From: Thamnaconus septentrionalis
Lineage: Eukaryota; Chordata; Actinopteri; Tetraodontiformes; Monacanthidae
Length of the DNA stretch: 64,000 nt
Direction: 5' to 3'
Assembly: GCA_009823395.1 (NCBI GenBank)
Contig: CM020507.1
Coordinates: forward strand, 10,716,001 to 10,780,000
A program made the translations under genes and the position numbers. The first letter of the stretch is position 1. Every line of letters starts with the position of its first letter. The notes beneath the pieces are model-generated. The model had not been told where the DNA came from, searched no databases, and worked only from the letters and a program-made list of their open reading frames with translations. Of this stretch, positions 34,561-46,429 are shown piece after piece.

Positions 34561-35400
34561 CAACACAGGCAGCAGGCTGCTGAAATATCCAAACACAACA
34601 TGTGGGGAAAGTGTAGTACATTTCTTCAAAGGGGAAAAAAACAGGTTTGTGTTAGCCAGGAAATTAAAAGGATGTATTGTCTGTCTGGGTAAGTAAGATG
34701 GGAAACTCCTTAAATTAAATGCAAATTAAAAGTTTGCAGAGGTTTACGACTCTAAATGAACCCTCTGACCCTGTTTTGGCTGTATTTAAACCTTGTGCAA
34801 TTAAATTGCCAATTAGTTTCTCAGGATATATTTGTTACCTATTAAAAACAAAAAGGCACAGCAGCGTCGACTTCGGGTCTGTTCAGGAATCCCTCAATGC
34901 TCATGCTCCATATTATCCCAAATTTAACTACCTCACGTGTTGAACATCCTCATTAAAGTAAGTAAAAATAGTTTTGCTCTTGTGTTATGTTAAATATTTG
35001 GTTATTTCTGGCTTTTTATCATTATTTTTTGCAACCTCTTTTGCATCATTTTAAGTCTTATTTCTTTGATCAGTCCTGTTTTGTTTGTATGTTTGGGCTC
35101 AGCAAAACATTTTTTGTTTAATATTAGGAGGAAATAGACTATTGCAGTTTACAGAGACCTAGATTATCAAATCTCATGTAGGTCTAATTCAATTTAATGG
35201 TCTGTAATAAAAAGGGAAAATATGCATGTTGTTAGTGATGGCCAAAAAGAGTCAACTCGTCCTCGATATGTTGCTTCCAATGTGGATCTGATCAGGATTT
35301 CTTGTTTTTATCATCAGCTCACATAAGAAAGACGCGAGATAAAGTGGGGCCGTGAGAAAACAGAGGTTAACGCTAACTTGCCTTGCAATATGCTTTCCTG
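34561..35400. other. AT-rich intergenic DNA, no gene seen
   Basis: Nothing recognised; short frames have no domains. Confidence 0.3.
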
Positions 35401-36235
35401 CCGTCCGACGCTGCTACTTCTCCCGCACTGGGCTTTTAAATCTGTTTTTATTGGAGTCAGTATTATGACTTTTCCATGCACAGTTTGCAACTCCTCTCCT
35501 GGTCTCCCGCCAGCGCTCTAAGCTTCTGCAGGATAAGCCTGTGAAAAGGACAACGGCGTCAGAGTTTTTCTAACGACTTTACCGAAATGCAAAAAAAAAA
35601 AAAAAGCTTGATGAATATCCCATCAAAAGTGCTAATGCAGTGCCGCTTTTCAAACTTAATCTGAACACATCCAAGAACGACACGCGCCCTTCTGCCGTCT
35701 CCCCGCACAAAGCAATCATCACTTGACAATTTTATTTACGGCGCCGATCTAACTCGCTCGGCGTTTGCTGGAGGGATTTAGGATGCGAGTTGCCTCCGTT
35801 CAAACAAACATTACAAAAGCCGAACGCTGTAATCGGCCCCCGGCAGGCCGACGGGCTGAAGGGGGAGGAGGGTGGAGGGTTGCATGGGGTGGGGGTCGGT
35901 GTGTGTGGGGGGGGGTACAGGTCTCCTCTGAGAGAAAGACGGCAGACCACCAACGCCGACAGCCACTCTGTTGGCAGCCGTGGCTTGCCCACCAATCAAG
36001 GGTGTTTACCACCGGCTGCCTTAATGATGTCATCCCCGCCGCCGCTGCCAAAAATACGCATAACCGCCGCACAGCCTGCCTGGAATGCGCGTTTGTGCCC
36101 GCGTGAAGAATTTCCGCACGTCAGAGTCGACCGTCGCTCCTAATGAATCCCGAGTTGGAACGAAGGATAATAAAGCGTGCAGACTGCGCAGGGAAAGGTC
36201 AGAGCCATAAAAGGCTCAGATGGGTTTTTTGGTTT
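35401..36235. promoter_or_regulatory. GC-richer candidate regulatory block
   Basis: CpG-bearing DNA with G-rich stretches at 35860-35920. The overlapping frames at 35765-36143 on both strands depend on GGGTGGGGGT-like composition and have no domain. Possibly regulatory; unproven. Confidence 0.25.
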
Positions 36236-36238
36236 TGC

Positions 36239-36263
36239 ACCCCCCCCCCCCACACACACACAC
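36239..36263. repeat. C-tract followed by (CA)n
   Basis: A run of about 12 C passes into CACACACACAC. Simple sequence. Confidence 0.9.
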
Positions 36264-36439
36264 CGCTCCACCAGCACCAGTCTCGTTAAGCTAACCCAGT
36301 TAGTCACTTATCAAAGCTCTGAAAATAATCGGGTTGGCGACGGAACGCAGGGAGGCGTGATGGATCTGTCCGTGAAGTCTCGCAGAGAACGCGAGATTGA
36401 CAGCGAGCCGGCAGACGGAGATAAAAGTAAAACAAAGCC

Positions 36440-36440
<1 letters not shown>

Positions 36441-36474
<34 letters not shown>

Positions 36475-36475
36475 G
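36441..36475. repeat. (GT)n microsatellite
   Basis: About 17 GT units with one TT interruption. It lies inside the 223-codon + frame (36177-36848), which passes through it as a CVCV run; this argues that the frame is not a conserved exon. Confidence 0.93.
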
Positions 36476-36479
36476 GCTT

Positions 36480-36955
36480 TTCATACTTCTATCTCCACTT
36501 TCAAAGAGCAGGTTTCTGCTGGAACATGCTTTTTTGTATCTGATTGAAGATGTCCAAGATGAAACGTTGAAAGAGTGCTACCACGAGAGTAGTACCTTCA
36601 CGCGGTGGAGATTACTGCTGCGGCAGCCTGAGCCTTTTTTTTTTTTTTTATCGCCTCGGCAAGAGGCTCCTGCTGGGAAATTAACTTTGCCTTCATTGTC
36701 GCGTCGCTTTTATTTCGCCTACTTCTGCAAAAATCGTCTTCAAGCTAATTGGCCACACTCTCAGCACTCGGGAGATATCCGACTGGTTAAACGCGTTTGT
36801 CAAAATGGGACTGAATATTTACGTCTCCGATGCAAGAGTACATTTTAATATTGTCATTCCCAAATGTGAGTGCCCTGAACAGCTTGCAAAATTGCCTAAA
36901 TATATTTAATATTGTTGGCCGGGTTTGGCTTCGAGTCAGGGAATTTTGGGTTATA
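36480..36955. other. Unique DNA; protein-like frame not supported as exon
   Basis: The + frame here contains a stretch of mixed residues (LEHAFLYLIEDVQDETLKE) that reads more like protein than most frames in the window. It is continuous with a GT microsatellite and a poly-T run, and I know no matching family. I leave it uncalled. Confidence 0.25.
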
Positions 36956-36959
36956 TGCA

Positions 36960-37260
36960 ATTTACTAATGATGATATATTCTGCTAAAATGGTAGCAAAA
37001 CAAAATAATACAGTAGAAATGCCAAGAGGGATATCCCTCAGTTGTAAAGTTATAAGTTGTGACAAACTTCTTGTAGTTGTGTTTTATCCTTGTATTCTCA
37101 ACGTTCAGTGCTGCTACACTAGAGGCCGCTGAAGACCTGCAGGTTGCCGGTTTGTTTTGGTCTGTGAGCAGCGAAAACCTGTGACATCTGGTGTTAAAAT
37201 AATGTCACTAATATCCCCTTCATACTTCATCTTTACTAGCTTGTGATACAGTGTAATGTA
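36960..37260 (+). mobile_element. Dispersed repeat related to 45.3-45.9 and 48.3-48.7 kb, copy 1
   Basis: Contains GAAATGCCAAGAG, CTACACTAGAGGCCGCTGA, GGTTTGTTTTGGTCTGTGAG and TGTGACATCTGGTG. The first two recur at 45.58 and 45.70 kb, the last two at 48.63 and 48.67 kb, in the same orientation. It is therefore a diverged dispersed element; its class is uncertain. Confidence 0.5.
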
Positions 37261-38580
37261 TGTAAGGTGGTTGAGTGCGTACCTTGCTTAAAAACTGCTG
37301 TAGAAAGAGAAAGCAGACAATTTTTTTTCCAACCCGAGAGAAATCGCAATGTGGCCAAAGACTTCGAGGTCATGCTCGAAAATGAATAATGAGCTTCGTA
37401 TTTGCTCTTCGTGTTCCTTGTTGACACTCTGCCAGTCTGAATGAGGAGCTCTTGTCATCAGGGAGGAGGGGAACTGCGGGGTGTGTGTGTGTGTGTGTGT
37501 GTTGGGGGGCACATATGCAAACGCTTCACAGTTAAATGACAGTAGAAGAGAAAAGTCCAAATATAAATCATCGGCTGGTATCTGGATGAGGCCGAGAGGG
37601 GGGAGCCGGTGGGGGGAGATAGCCCAGTTGGTGCTCCATCCATCATCTGTTTGGATTGGATGCCAGCTTGATTCTGGGAACATTCACTGATTAATATTCA
37701 GCACAGGGTGGAGGATTCAGAGTGATGTGGGATGACTGAGCCAGCTTTCTTGCGAGCCTTTCAGATTTACCGCTCCCTCCAGGCAGCCAGATGACGGCGC
37801 TGGAAGTGTTTTTAAGGACCGAAACCTGTTGTTGGGTTTTTTTTTTGTTTTTTTTGTTTTTTTGTGGTTTGTTTTGTTTGCCGCAGAGGTTTATGACGCA
37901 GCCCGCTGCAGCAGCCCAGATGTGTCTTTGCCTCAGGTTTGCCAGCCAGACATACGTGAAGACTTTGACTTCTCGTGCTGTGGGCTCTCCGGGTGCGAGC
38001 TCGTGTATTTCTAACGCGGCGTCAGCAGAGCGGCCGGTCAGCGGTTCCCTCACGTGTGTGCTGCCGCCACCGCCGCCACCGCCGCCAGTCGCCATGGGTG
38101 ACCAGCGCTCAGCAGAAATGTCAAGCTACCCTTGAAAATGGCACGACACAATTCTCTCATTCGGGATGTGCACGCACACACACATCCACGTGCACAGTGT
38201 CGGGCTTCTGGGTAATATTTTAGCGCGGAGCGGCGAGGGAGGGAGGGCCCTGGGTGTCGCCCTCGGAGTTGGCAGCCAAGATTTGTTTGCTTTGTGTTGT
38301 CATTGTTTGGCTTCGCGGCGCGGAGCGTGAACTTGGGATATTGTGTGTGACACTTGTGTGCCGACAGCGCAACAGTGTGTCACACACTTCACGATTATGT
38401 AAACACGGCTTTCCAGAGGAGTTTTAGACATCTCTGCGGAGGTGGCCTTTGACGGGCTGCGGGGGGTTGGTTGGGGGGGGGCGCTGATAAACAAAAATAT
38501 ACCAAAGCTTAATGTGTTTTCTGAGTGCAAGGAAAACTCGTCCGAGTGAGATGCGATCGTGTTTTCAGCGCCTTTAGTAA
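37261..38580. other. Intergenic DNA with GT, GT/T-rich and CCG tracts
   Basis: (GT)11 at 37480-37501, a T/G-rich tract at 37838-37880 and a short (CCG/CCA)n run at 38065-38090. The 38.0-38.5 kb part is CpG-rich. No gene is recognised. The glycine or proline runs in overlapping frames reflect the CCG tract. Confidence 0.3.
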
Positions 38581-39462
38581 GCAATCGTTCTGGATGAAAG
38601 GCAGAGAAAAACTGTCAAAACTAATCTAATATAGCAAATTTAGGTCTGTGTCACCATTAATTATGTCAGAAGTCACCCAGTCTCTTCTTTTTAAATCTTT
38701 TAAGAAACATTTGTCATCTCACAATCTGTCTGTTCAGTTTTAAATGCAATTTATTTATTCATTCATTTTGTTCTCTAATTCATAAGCCTTAATGCATCTT
38801 TGTGCTTTTTTGTGATAAGCATTCTGCTCTTGGTAAATAATGAATAAAAGAAAATAAGAATAATGATGGTAGGATCATAGAGGAATAATGGCATACATCC
38901 TGGAAACAGAGGTCCTAAATAACTAAATAATAATAAAATAAAAACGATAACAAAAAATTAATTTAATTATCAAATTAGTGATTAATGAGTAAAAAATAAA
39001 TAAATAATCGACTCCAATCAACTTATTTTTCTTCTCCATTTATTAGCATTACAAGACATGACAAATGGTTCGGTGATACAGGTCAGATGTAAAACAAAAC
39101 AAAACAGAAAACACAACGTGGCTTTGTTTTCCTTTCTGTGGTCACAAAGTGGCCCTGACCTCATCGCTCACGGTTCCAGCCACAGCCGCGTCTCAAAGCC
39201 CACAGAGTAAACAAAGCCGATGACGTCAACAGCTTGTAAAAAAGAAAACCTAATATAAGTTTATTTGCATTCAAAGTCCCCCCCTCATACCACCAACGAA
39301 CCCATCGTGGCTGAAAACATCACAGTTTGAGAATCAAGTAATAAGTCATGGGGTTGGGGGGGCGTTCAGACTGGAGAAAGACTGTTGGACTGGGTGGAAA
39401 CGGTGAACGGGACACACAAGATTGGAACACTAACAGCGGCCGCCGCACACCCCACCCTCAGT

Positions 39463-39463
<1 letters not shown>
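38581..39463. other. AT-rich then mixed DNA, no gene seen
   Basis: 38.75-39.05 kb is strongly AT-rich with AATAA-type runs. After 39.1 kb the composition is ordinary. Nothing recognised. Confidence 0.3.
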
Positions 39464-39504
<41 letters not shown>

Positions 39505-39539
39505 TGTGTGTTCGGAGGTGGTGGTGGTGGTGGTGGTCG
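39464..39539. repeat. Compound (GT)n ... (GGT)n microsatellite
   Basis: GT units at 39464-39496, a short GCGCGCATGTGTGTG link, then (GGT)7-8 at 39516-39539. Frames across it on both strands are artefacts. Confidence 0.95.
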
Positions 39540-41030
39540 GTGGGTGGGGTGTTGGCGCATGCTGCCATATTTCTAAATGCACACAGCTGGCCGATCTCAG
39601 TTTTCAATTCCCATTCGAGGTAAACACAGAGCAAAGCAGATGGAGATATGACCGGCTAAATTGGACTAGGCTGTCCAAATATCACGTGACCTCACACAGG
39701 CTTTCAGGGGTCACTGGAACCTACACTAAATGTTGTTGTAGGCAACTTCACACCACCGCCCCAATATCCCACCACCCCCACCCACTCTCCCACCACACAC
39801 ACACACACACGCAGAGCTAGACAAATGGATGCAAACGCACAAGGAAACACATGCTGGCAAAGTCGCAGTGGCTCCACACTGCTCCCACTCACGCTGTCAT
39901 AAGCTCTCCTTATCGGGGTGGGTGAGGACGTGTGGGGTGGGGGTCTCTTTATCTCTGCGATACTCGCAGTAAGCCGCAGTAAAATACTTCTTAGCTGATT
40001 TCCAACCCCACATTTCAGTTGCGCTTTAACTGCCTATGGCAAATAGTGTCTGCCACAGCTAAAGGTCAGGAGTCTCAGCTATCTCTGGACAATAAATTGC
40101 AGCTCGGTGAGAACACAATTTTTTTTTTCCCCCTTCAAAAATTCTGAACAGGTCGGTTGAGTCTGTGTGTTTGTGATCGCCGGTTGCTTTTGAGAGGGGA
40201 GCTGCCGCGGTTGCGCCGAGCGGCGCAAGACGTACGACGCGCCGCAACTTTTCGGGGACCGTGAGGCGACGACGAGGCGGCTCACTGGTGCCGTCGGCTT
40301 CAATAAAAAAGCAGATCTGAGATCGGCGAATGAACGCGTGGGGTGGGAGCGGAGGAGGGGCTGGAACTGAGGCGGCGGGTGTTGATAAAGATGGGGGCGA
40401 TGCTTTATTTTGCTCAGAAACGTCACGGCAGAAGAAAAAGGCCATTATCGCTGACTTATTACAGCGAGATGTGAGATATCAGCCACAGTGGCGGCGGCGG
40501 CTCTTTGTGTTTGTTGGGGAGGGGTTGCTGTTCGGGAAGTGAGCATATCTTTCTTCCAAAGATGGGAGAGCGGCGCGTCGCTTTTCTCCCCGTGTTTGTC
40601 TTCGTCCCCTGCAGTTGTTTATCTTCTGCATTGTCTCTCCAGCTGCTGGCGCTGTAAATATACCGCTCGTCCCGCCGCCCTCCTCCTCGTTTCCTGCACA
40701 GCGTTTTCTGCTGCTGCTGCTGCTGCTTCTTCGTTTTTTGTTTGCCAAGAAATTGTTGACATGGCCATAAATAAAGAACAACCTCAGGGAGGCCAAATCA
40801 ATAGCGCGACATTAGGCCTTTGATGTGGGATCTTAAGGAACCATCGTCTTTGTGATGTACTGTGAGATTAGACACGCCGCGGATGCACGGCGGCGCTTTG
40901 TGTCTGAGTTGCCGTCGCCGCGTGTGAATTTGCACGGCCTATTAAACGGAAACGCTCAAACACACGCACACTCGCACACTTAAACGTTCACAGATTTGGC
41001 GTGCGGCTATTTAAAGTCATCAGGCTTCTT
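39540..41030. other. Intergenic DNA, CpG-rich at 40.2-40.5 and 40.85-41.0 kb
   Basis: Includes (CA)9 near 39794-39811 and (CTG)6 at 40709-40728. The CpG-rich stretches (for example GCCGAGCGGCGCAAGACG near 40215) could be CpG islands or enhancers. No exon recognised. Confidence 0.28.
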
Positions 41031-42229
41031 TGCACAGGCCGTTGAGAAGGTCATGGCCACAGAACGCCGGCACTCTTTGTTTTTTGCTCCTCCAGCTCAT
41101 TTCAGGTTGGACACCTCGTGTGTGTTTGTGTGTTTCCTTTGACTGCATTTTTGTTAAATTTACAACACAGCGAATACTGCAGCTCAAGTTCCCTTCAACA
41201 TGTAGTTATACTTTTAGAAAGGTATCTGCAACGGGCACTCTTCAAAATAACAATGTCTCACATGAGTGAAAAGAAAGAGAGCTAAAGTCTGAAGTCTGTA
41301 TGTCAAACGACAAATCAAGTGACAAAATAATTACCGGCAAAAGACTCGTGTGCCGCTAAAACCCAGGGAAGCTCAGTTGCTTCCAACAAAGCTCACTGTT
41401 GCTGTTGCACAAAATCACGACATACTTCGATGAGCGTAGACAAACGTAACTGGAAATTTCTTAATTTGCATTCTGATTGGTTTGCTGATCCATGTGACAG
41501 CGATTTTTCTCTCATTAATATCACAGGAGGGGCAGTGCCGTCGTACTGAAGATGATGTTTGTGGTGTGAAAACATGATGTGTTTGTTTACTCCTGGTTTT
41601 TCAGCCAGTCTCTTTATTCTCTTTATTCAGCCAGTTTTTATTCATTTTCAACGAGATCCCTGTGGTCCAGTGGCCAACTGGACTGCACAGACCAGATGCA
41701 GATGCATTGGGTTTCAGGACCGACCATTAAGTGTCATAAAGGTCTGAATTCAAAGAAGCCTCAAACAGCCTCGTTGCTGTTACGTGTTTTTGCATTAATA
41801 CAAAACTCTTCATCTTATGAAAGCTCTTAATATACTGAATGTGTCTTTTCTTAGTAAACAATTAAACAATAAGAACAATAATCCGTGATTTTTCACATTG
41901 TGCAGCTATAATTTTTAACACCCAAATTGTAAAATCCCCTTCTCAAAATACATGGAGCTTTGTCAGAAGTGTCAGTATTGGCAGTACCGCTTTTGGTTTT
42001 ACTTGGCGTGGGACTAGAGTGGAGATGAGTGATATTGCTCTTCAGAAAGTCCTGGAACTACTCAACTATTGCAGCCATACACATCAACAGCCCTGTGATG
42101 CTGTTTACATGATGCGTTGAATTTGACCTTGAAGTCAACTTTGAGTGATGCGCAATGTTCCCACCGCCTTTGTACTCGACCTATATCGGCACTCAAGGTG
42201 TAACTGTGCCTTGACTTGGTTAACCTCTC
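41031..42229. other. Intergenic DNA, no gene seen
   Basis: AT-leaning. A small inverted pair, TCCAGT / ACTGGA, lies around 41668-41684. Nothing else recognised. Confidence 0.3.
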
Positions 42230-42910
42230 CTCTGGTAAGAGCAGCACTCAGTGCAGTTAATAAGAGGCAGCTGCAGGCCGCGGAGAGGGGAGATCTGCCA
42301 ACACCGTTTAGCCGAGGTTGGCTTTATTTATAGGGCACTAATTAGCCTTTAATTACCGCAAATAAAATCACCTGGCTGGTCAGAGTTTTGCTTCCTGTTG
42401 GCTACTGGGAACTGCTTCAAGTTGACCTCCGGGACAATTCACAGTAAACGGTCTCGCATTTGGAGCTTCACTTGGCTCTTAAGCGGCCTAATTATCTATT
42501 TTTTTATTTTTTATCCCTCGTTGTTTGCAGTTTTTAGAAGGCTCGTTGTGGTCGTCCCCTGTTAAATGTGATCCAGATTTGAGATTGTTATAAGGTCAAG
42601 ACTGCCGTCATTGCCCGCTGATAGATCGAGCCGCGCAGCCGTTTCATTTTTGATCCATAAATAATGATATCCACTAACAACCCCAAATCACGCTGAGAGG
42701 ACATTTCCTGTAAGATGGAAAATGGGATTTGCGATTGTCTTCGCCGGCCTATCGACCTGCTTTGTGACGGGACTTATTTATAAGCGCGGATTCAAATGTC
42801 AAAGCCTGAAAATGTCTGTCTTTAGACATGGAACATCAGTTATGCTTTCCATTCTGTCAAGGGCATTACCGAGGGATGTAACCACACAGGCAGGAAATTC
42901 AGTTTGAAGT
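42230..42910. promoter_or_regulatory. Candidate conserved non-coding block
   Basis: Repeat-free, with a dense TAAT cluster. GCACTAATTAGCC includes the palindrome CTAATTAG (42338-42345), TTTAATTACCGC follows within 10 bp, and GGCCTAATTATC appears 140 bp on. Motif spacing of this kind is common in homeodomain-bound enhancers. Function is inferred. Confidence 0.36.
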
Positions 42911-43137
42911 GAGTTATACCCTGCAGAGTGCTATAAATCACCCCAACCCCTCCCGCCCCCCGCAGCCCCTCTACCCTCCAAACTCAATGTTCCACCTTCC
43001 CCTAAACACTCAATTACTGCAGGGGCCCTCAGTACATGAGCGTGCTGCTCGTTTGGCATGTGGACAAAGGTCCAACCCTGATAACGACTCCTGAAGCTGC
43101 ATTACATGATTCATCGTCTAGAAAAATCCACAGATCT
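42911..43137. other. Spacer, no feature seen
   Basis: C-rich at 42940-42980; nothing recognised. Confidence 0.3.
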
Positions 43138-43286
43138 CCAGAAAACGGGCCACTTAGCCCTCTGTTTGCAGCCATTCCCTTTCAGCCTGCTGTTCAAAGT
43201 GATCCTTCCAGTTGGAACCTCAACATTGGAAGAGGACATAGGCAAATTACCTCTCAGCATATTGACTCTTTGTGACATCACAAAGG
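43138..43286 (-). mobile_element. Dispersed repeat, 'TTTGTGATGTCACAAA' family, copy 2
   Basis: Reverse-complement copy of the landmarks at 16575-16745. The arms CTTTGTGA / TCACAAAG are at 43268-43285, and a GGCTGCAAACAGAGGGCTAA equivalent (read on the minus strand) lies near 43152-43173. Diverged but collinear. Confidence 0.58.
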
Positions 43287-43299
43287 GAATGACAGTGGA

Positions 43300-43980
43300 A
43301 AAAATTCATCACTCCACTGAATTTTTTTTAGCACAAACTGTAAGATGGAGCGATTAGATAGATGCTAATTCTATTTTTTCATATACCGACTTTAAAGAGG
43401 CGGTCCAACCTCGGAAATTAGAGCGCTTGCTAACTGGCATTAATTTGTGTAATTCTCTTGCTTTGCTGTTGCCATTTGCACGGAATTTAACACCGTGGGG
43501 AGTTGGTAATTTTGGCAAAACCATTAAGAAAAACACAGCGTGCCACTGATCAGTGATTAGAGTCGATATCACATGAGCGTGGCCACTCATTGGAAGTGTT
43601 CACTGAACAGCCTGATGGGAAAGGTTGGCGAGCGGCGCTCTCGTTTGGGCAAAAAATAAAGAAGTGTGCTGGTGTCGTACTTCCTCTCAGAACCACCTCA
43701 CCACCACCACCACCACCACCACCCCATCTCGCTCTCCCGGATGGCGGCGGCATCGTTTGTGTGTTTGTGGTTCCTCTTTGTAATGATAGAGAGAGATTTT
43801 TGCAATTACTATTTACGGTGGCGGTGACTATAATTGCTTTCCTCAGCTCAATTCGTGATCATTATCATCACTCCACTGTCATTCATACCAGCTATGAATA
43901 TATATGAGATTGCTCTACTGGATGGGCCTAATTGGAAAAGCATCTATGTGGCCGGGGCTGAAGACGCGAGCGAGACAGAG
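43300..43980. promoter_or_regulatory. Strong candidate conserved non-coding block
   Basis: Nearly repeat-free apart from a (CCA)8 tract at 43700-43724. It carries TGGCATTAATTTGTGTAATT, CACTGATCAGTGATTAGAG, ACTATAATTGCTTTC and GATGGGCCTAATTGG. A GTCATTCATACCAGCTATG segment is also notable. TAAT density is among the highest in the window. Enhancer function is inferred. Confidence 0.38.
43700..43724. repeat. (CCA)8 microsatellite
   Basis: CCA units in pure array; source of the proline and glycine runs in the overlapping frames. Confidence 0.93.
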
Positions 43981-44705
43981 GGAGAATGAATCAAGGGGGA
44001 GGGGGGAGAATTGCCGGAGTTTACTTTCCCATTGCTCCTTATTGTTTTCCACACAACAATAAAGTGTAGGCAGCGACGGGTGGACGAACGGAAGCAAATT
44101 AGCTGGATACATGGAACTTTTACAGGAGGTGGACTGTGCACGCTTCTATATGTTCTACCGGGATCCCCAACTACAAAACTCACTTCACTGGTTTTCATTT
44201 TGCAAAACCACCAGTGTCACCATGTCGTTGCGTTGCATTGCAAAAATTGCAAGCTAACTGTTTTCCAAGACGATTCTGTTTTTGGTCGCTTCATTCTCTC
44301 AAAGAGATTATATTTCTTGTGCAGTCAAGCCAGATGGGTTTCTGGTTGGCAGGACTCTTAAATACCAAATCCACCTGGTGGGTTTTGTTGAAACTTGATA
44401 GATATTTGCTGAACGGTCAGAGCGTGCGAACCTTGAAAATCTGTCACTTGTTGGATTACAGAAAATAAATATTTTCCCTCAGGTTTCTGTATTTTTATGG
44501 TGACTTACTTTGGGACTTATTCAACATAATGCCTCAAGGTAACGGCTTTGCCTTGATGCACTCCAAGAAGTGCAGTTTAGTTATCAAACGTGTTCAGGAC
44601 TTTTTTTTTCCACTACAACATTATTTTGCTGTCACCAGAATTCTATTTCTACTTGTCTAAAACCTAAAAAAAAAATGTATTAAGCTTTTTCCTCCTCATA
44701 GCCAT
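43981..44705. other. Intergenic DNA, no gene seen
   Basis: Ordinary composition. Overlapping + frames at 44011-44468 have no recognised domain. Confidence 0.3.
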
Positions 44706-45190
44706 TCAGCCAATCACCTGCCTCCATCTGACCCTGCCCTCCGCATCCTCTTCCCTCACACTAACTCACTTCATGTTTTCTTTCACTCCATAAATCTCCA
44801 GTCTGGTCTCCCTGCAGGCCTCCTGCCTGCCAGTTCCAACCTTAGTGTCCTTCCACTGATATATTCACCTCCTCTCCACACGTCCAAACCATCTCAGTCT
44901 GGCCTCTCTGGCTTCATCTCCAAAACATGTGACAGGCTCTGTCCCCCTGATGGACTCTCTCCCGGTTCTATCCATCCCCGTCTCAACCAAAGAGAAGCTC
45001 AACATTTTAATCTCTGCCACCTCCAGCTCGGCCTCCTGTCTTCGCCTCGACATGACTGTGTCTCTAAAAACATACAACTTTGCTGCTCTCGCTGCCTTTT
45101 TCTACCCCTCGCCTTTCATCCTTGCTGACACTCTTTTGTCACACATCAAACCTGACATCCCCACTCTCGACAGTCCTCGCTCTCTCTGCC
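44706..45190 (-). pseudogene. Decayed LINE (RTE-like) reverse-transcriptase C-terminal fragment
   Basis: Read on the minus strand, one single frame gives SGLMCDKRVSARMKG (about 45160-45116), then RRQEAELEVAEIKMLSFSL, SIRGTEP, EAREARLRWFGRVERR and EEDAEGRVRWRQVIG (ending at a stop at 44706). These match, in order, the C-terminal region of non-LTR retrotransposon polymerases of the RTE-like type abundant in fish. The family normally continues through this region without stops. Here the frame is kept for about 160 codons but is broken by in-frame stops at 45102-45104, 44865-44867 and 44766-44768. The catalytic part of the polymerase is not present, so this is a dead 5'-truncated copy. Confidence 0.88.
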
Positions 45191-45289
45191 TCTTCATCTT
45201 TCCTCGACCGGCAGTAGCCCAATTTCCACCAGCACCATAACAAACAAACAAAACAGACATTGCCACATACACAACTATGTACGACGTCC
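45191..45289. other. Spacer with short (ACAA)n
   Basis: AACAAACAAACAAAAC near 45239-45254; otherwise nothing recognised. It might still be diverged LINE sequence. Confidence 0.3.
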
Positions 45290-45870
45290 TGTGGTTCAAA
45301 GTAGCATCACACATCATGTGTTGCATGTGTGTAGCTGTCCTGCTCCTTGTTTACAGTCCAGGCTGGATGTGAGCTCCTGCTAGCTTAACTCACAATCTCC
45401 TCTTCCTCCCTGCCTTCACAACTATTGGCCCCCAGGACCCCCCCTGACACCATGCCAGTCAGCAACAGATGGAAACCAGCGAAAGCAATGAGCCTTAATG
45501 CAAAACAGGACCGTAGCTAGCTAAAATGGTAGCCTCTGCCTTAATTCACAGGGAAAACACGACGACACAGGAGAAATGCCAAGAGTGTCGCGATATTAAG
45601 GACTTACTCTGTTGCTTGACGTTGTCGCTCAAATGGCGATTGTTGTGTTACATTGGTTATAATCTTGTTTCCTCCGTACAGGTGCAGCACCTGCTACACC
45701 AGAGGTCACTGAGGATCTGCGGGGAGCTGCTTGGTTATTGTGTACACGCAGTGCAAAACTTTTTTGTTGCCACTTTAAGAGATATGTTTTGTTCTCCTAA
45801 TATGACCTGGATTTGTTCACAAAATAATCTGCTTCTCTAAATACAGTGTAGAGTGAATGTAAGGATTCAT
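45290..45870 (+). mobile_element. Dispersed repeat related to 37 and 48.5 kb, copy 2
   Basis: Shares GCATCACACATC-GTGT, the CTCCTCTTCCTCCCTGCCTT segment and the spacing between them with 48.36-48.48 kb. It also shares GAAATGCCAAGAG and CTACACCAGAGG-CACTGA with 37.0-37.13 kb. It thus joins the other two copies into one family. Non-coding. Confidence 0.5.
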
Positions 45871-46429
45871 GCCCTCTTCTCGAAGTACAGCCTACAAAGC
45901 TGCACTAAAGTTTGGCCAAGGCGGCTGAATATGCATACATTCTTCAAATTGGCCGATGCAGCACCTTTAATGTGCTCGTTAAATTCCAGCAGACTTTGAC
46001 TATATATAGATGGAACGGCACAACAAAGTGAGACTTTGATTTCAGCTCCAGTTCCTGCCACATGGCCTCTCACAAAGCCACAACTGAAACCGGACTGGAA
46101 CGCCACTATACCTTAACGACGTTGAACCTCCAGTGCGCGATAGAGACATACTCACACATGCAGTGCACGTGTGGCGTAGGTTGTTATCAGCAAGTGCACA
46201 CTTCACACACAATCCATATGGCCCCGAATGGCTCACAAATAAACGCCTCAATTATGGGCATTGTGAGGTTTTATGAGCTACACGAAGATTAGCAATTCTC
46301 CGTATAGCGCCGTCTTTCTTTTCCCACAAAAAAAATATTTCATCTTTTATTTGTTTTTGAAAAAGGAAAACAAAAGAAAAGGGGGTTTATTGCAAAATTA
46401 GAACTCTGACAAGTTTGGAAAACTCAGCT
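45871..46429. other. Intergenic DNA, no gene seen
   Basis: Ordinary composition; A-rich near 46320-46380. Nothing recognised. Confidence 0.3.

Noticed and set aside
36177..36848. 223-codon + frame, the longest in the window
   Set aside because: It crosses a C-tract/CA array, a GT microsatellite and a T run; the stretch after the GT array looks protein-like but matches no family I know.
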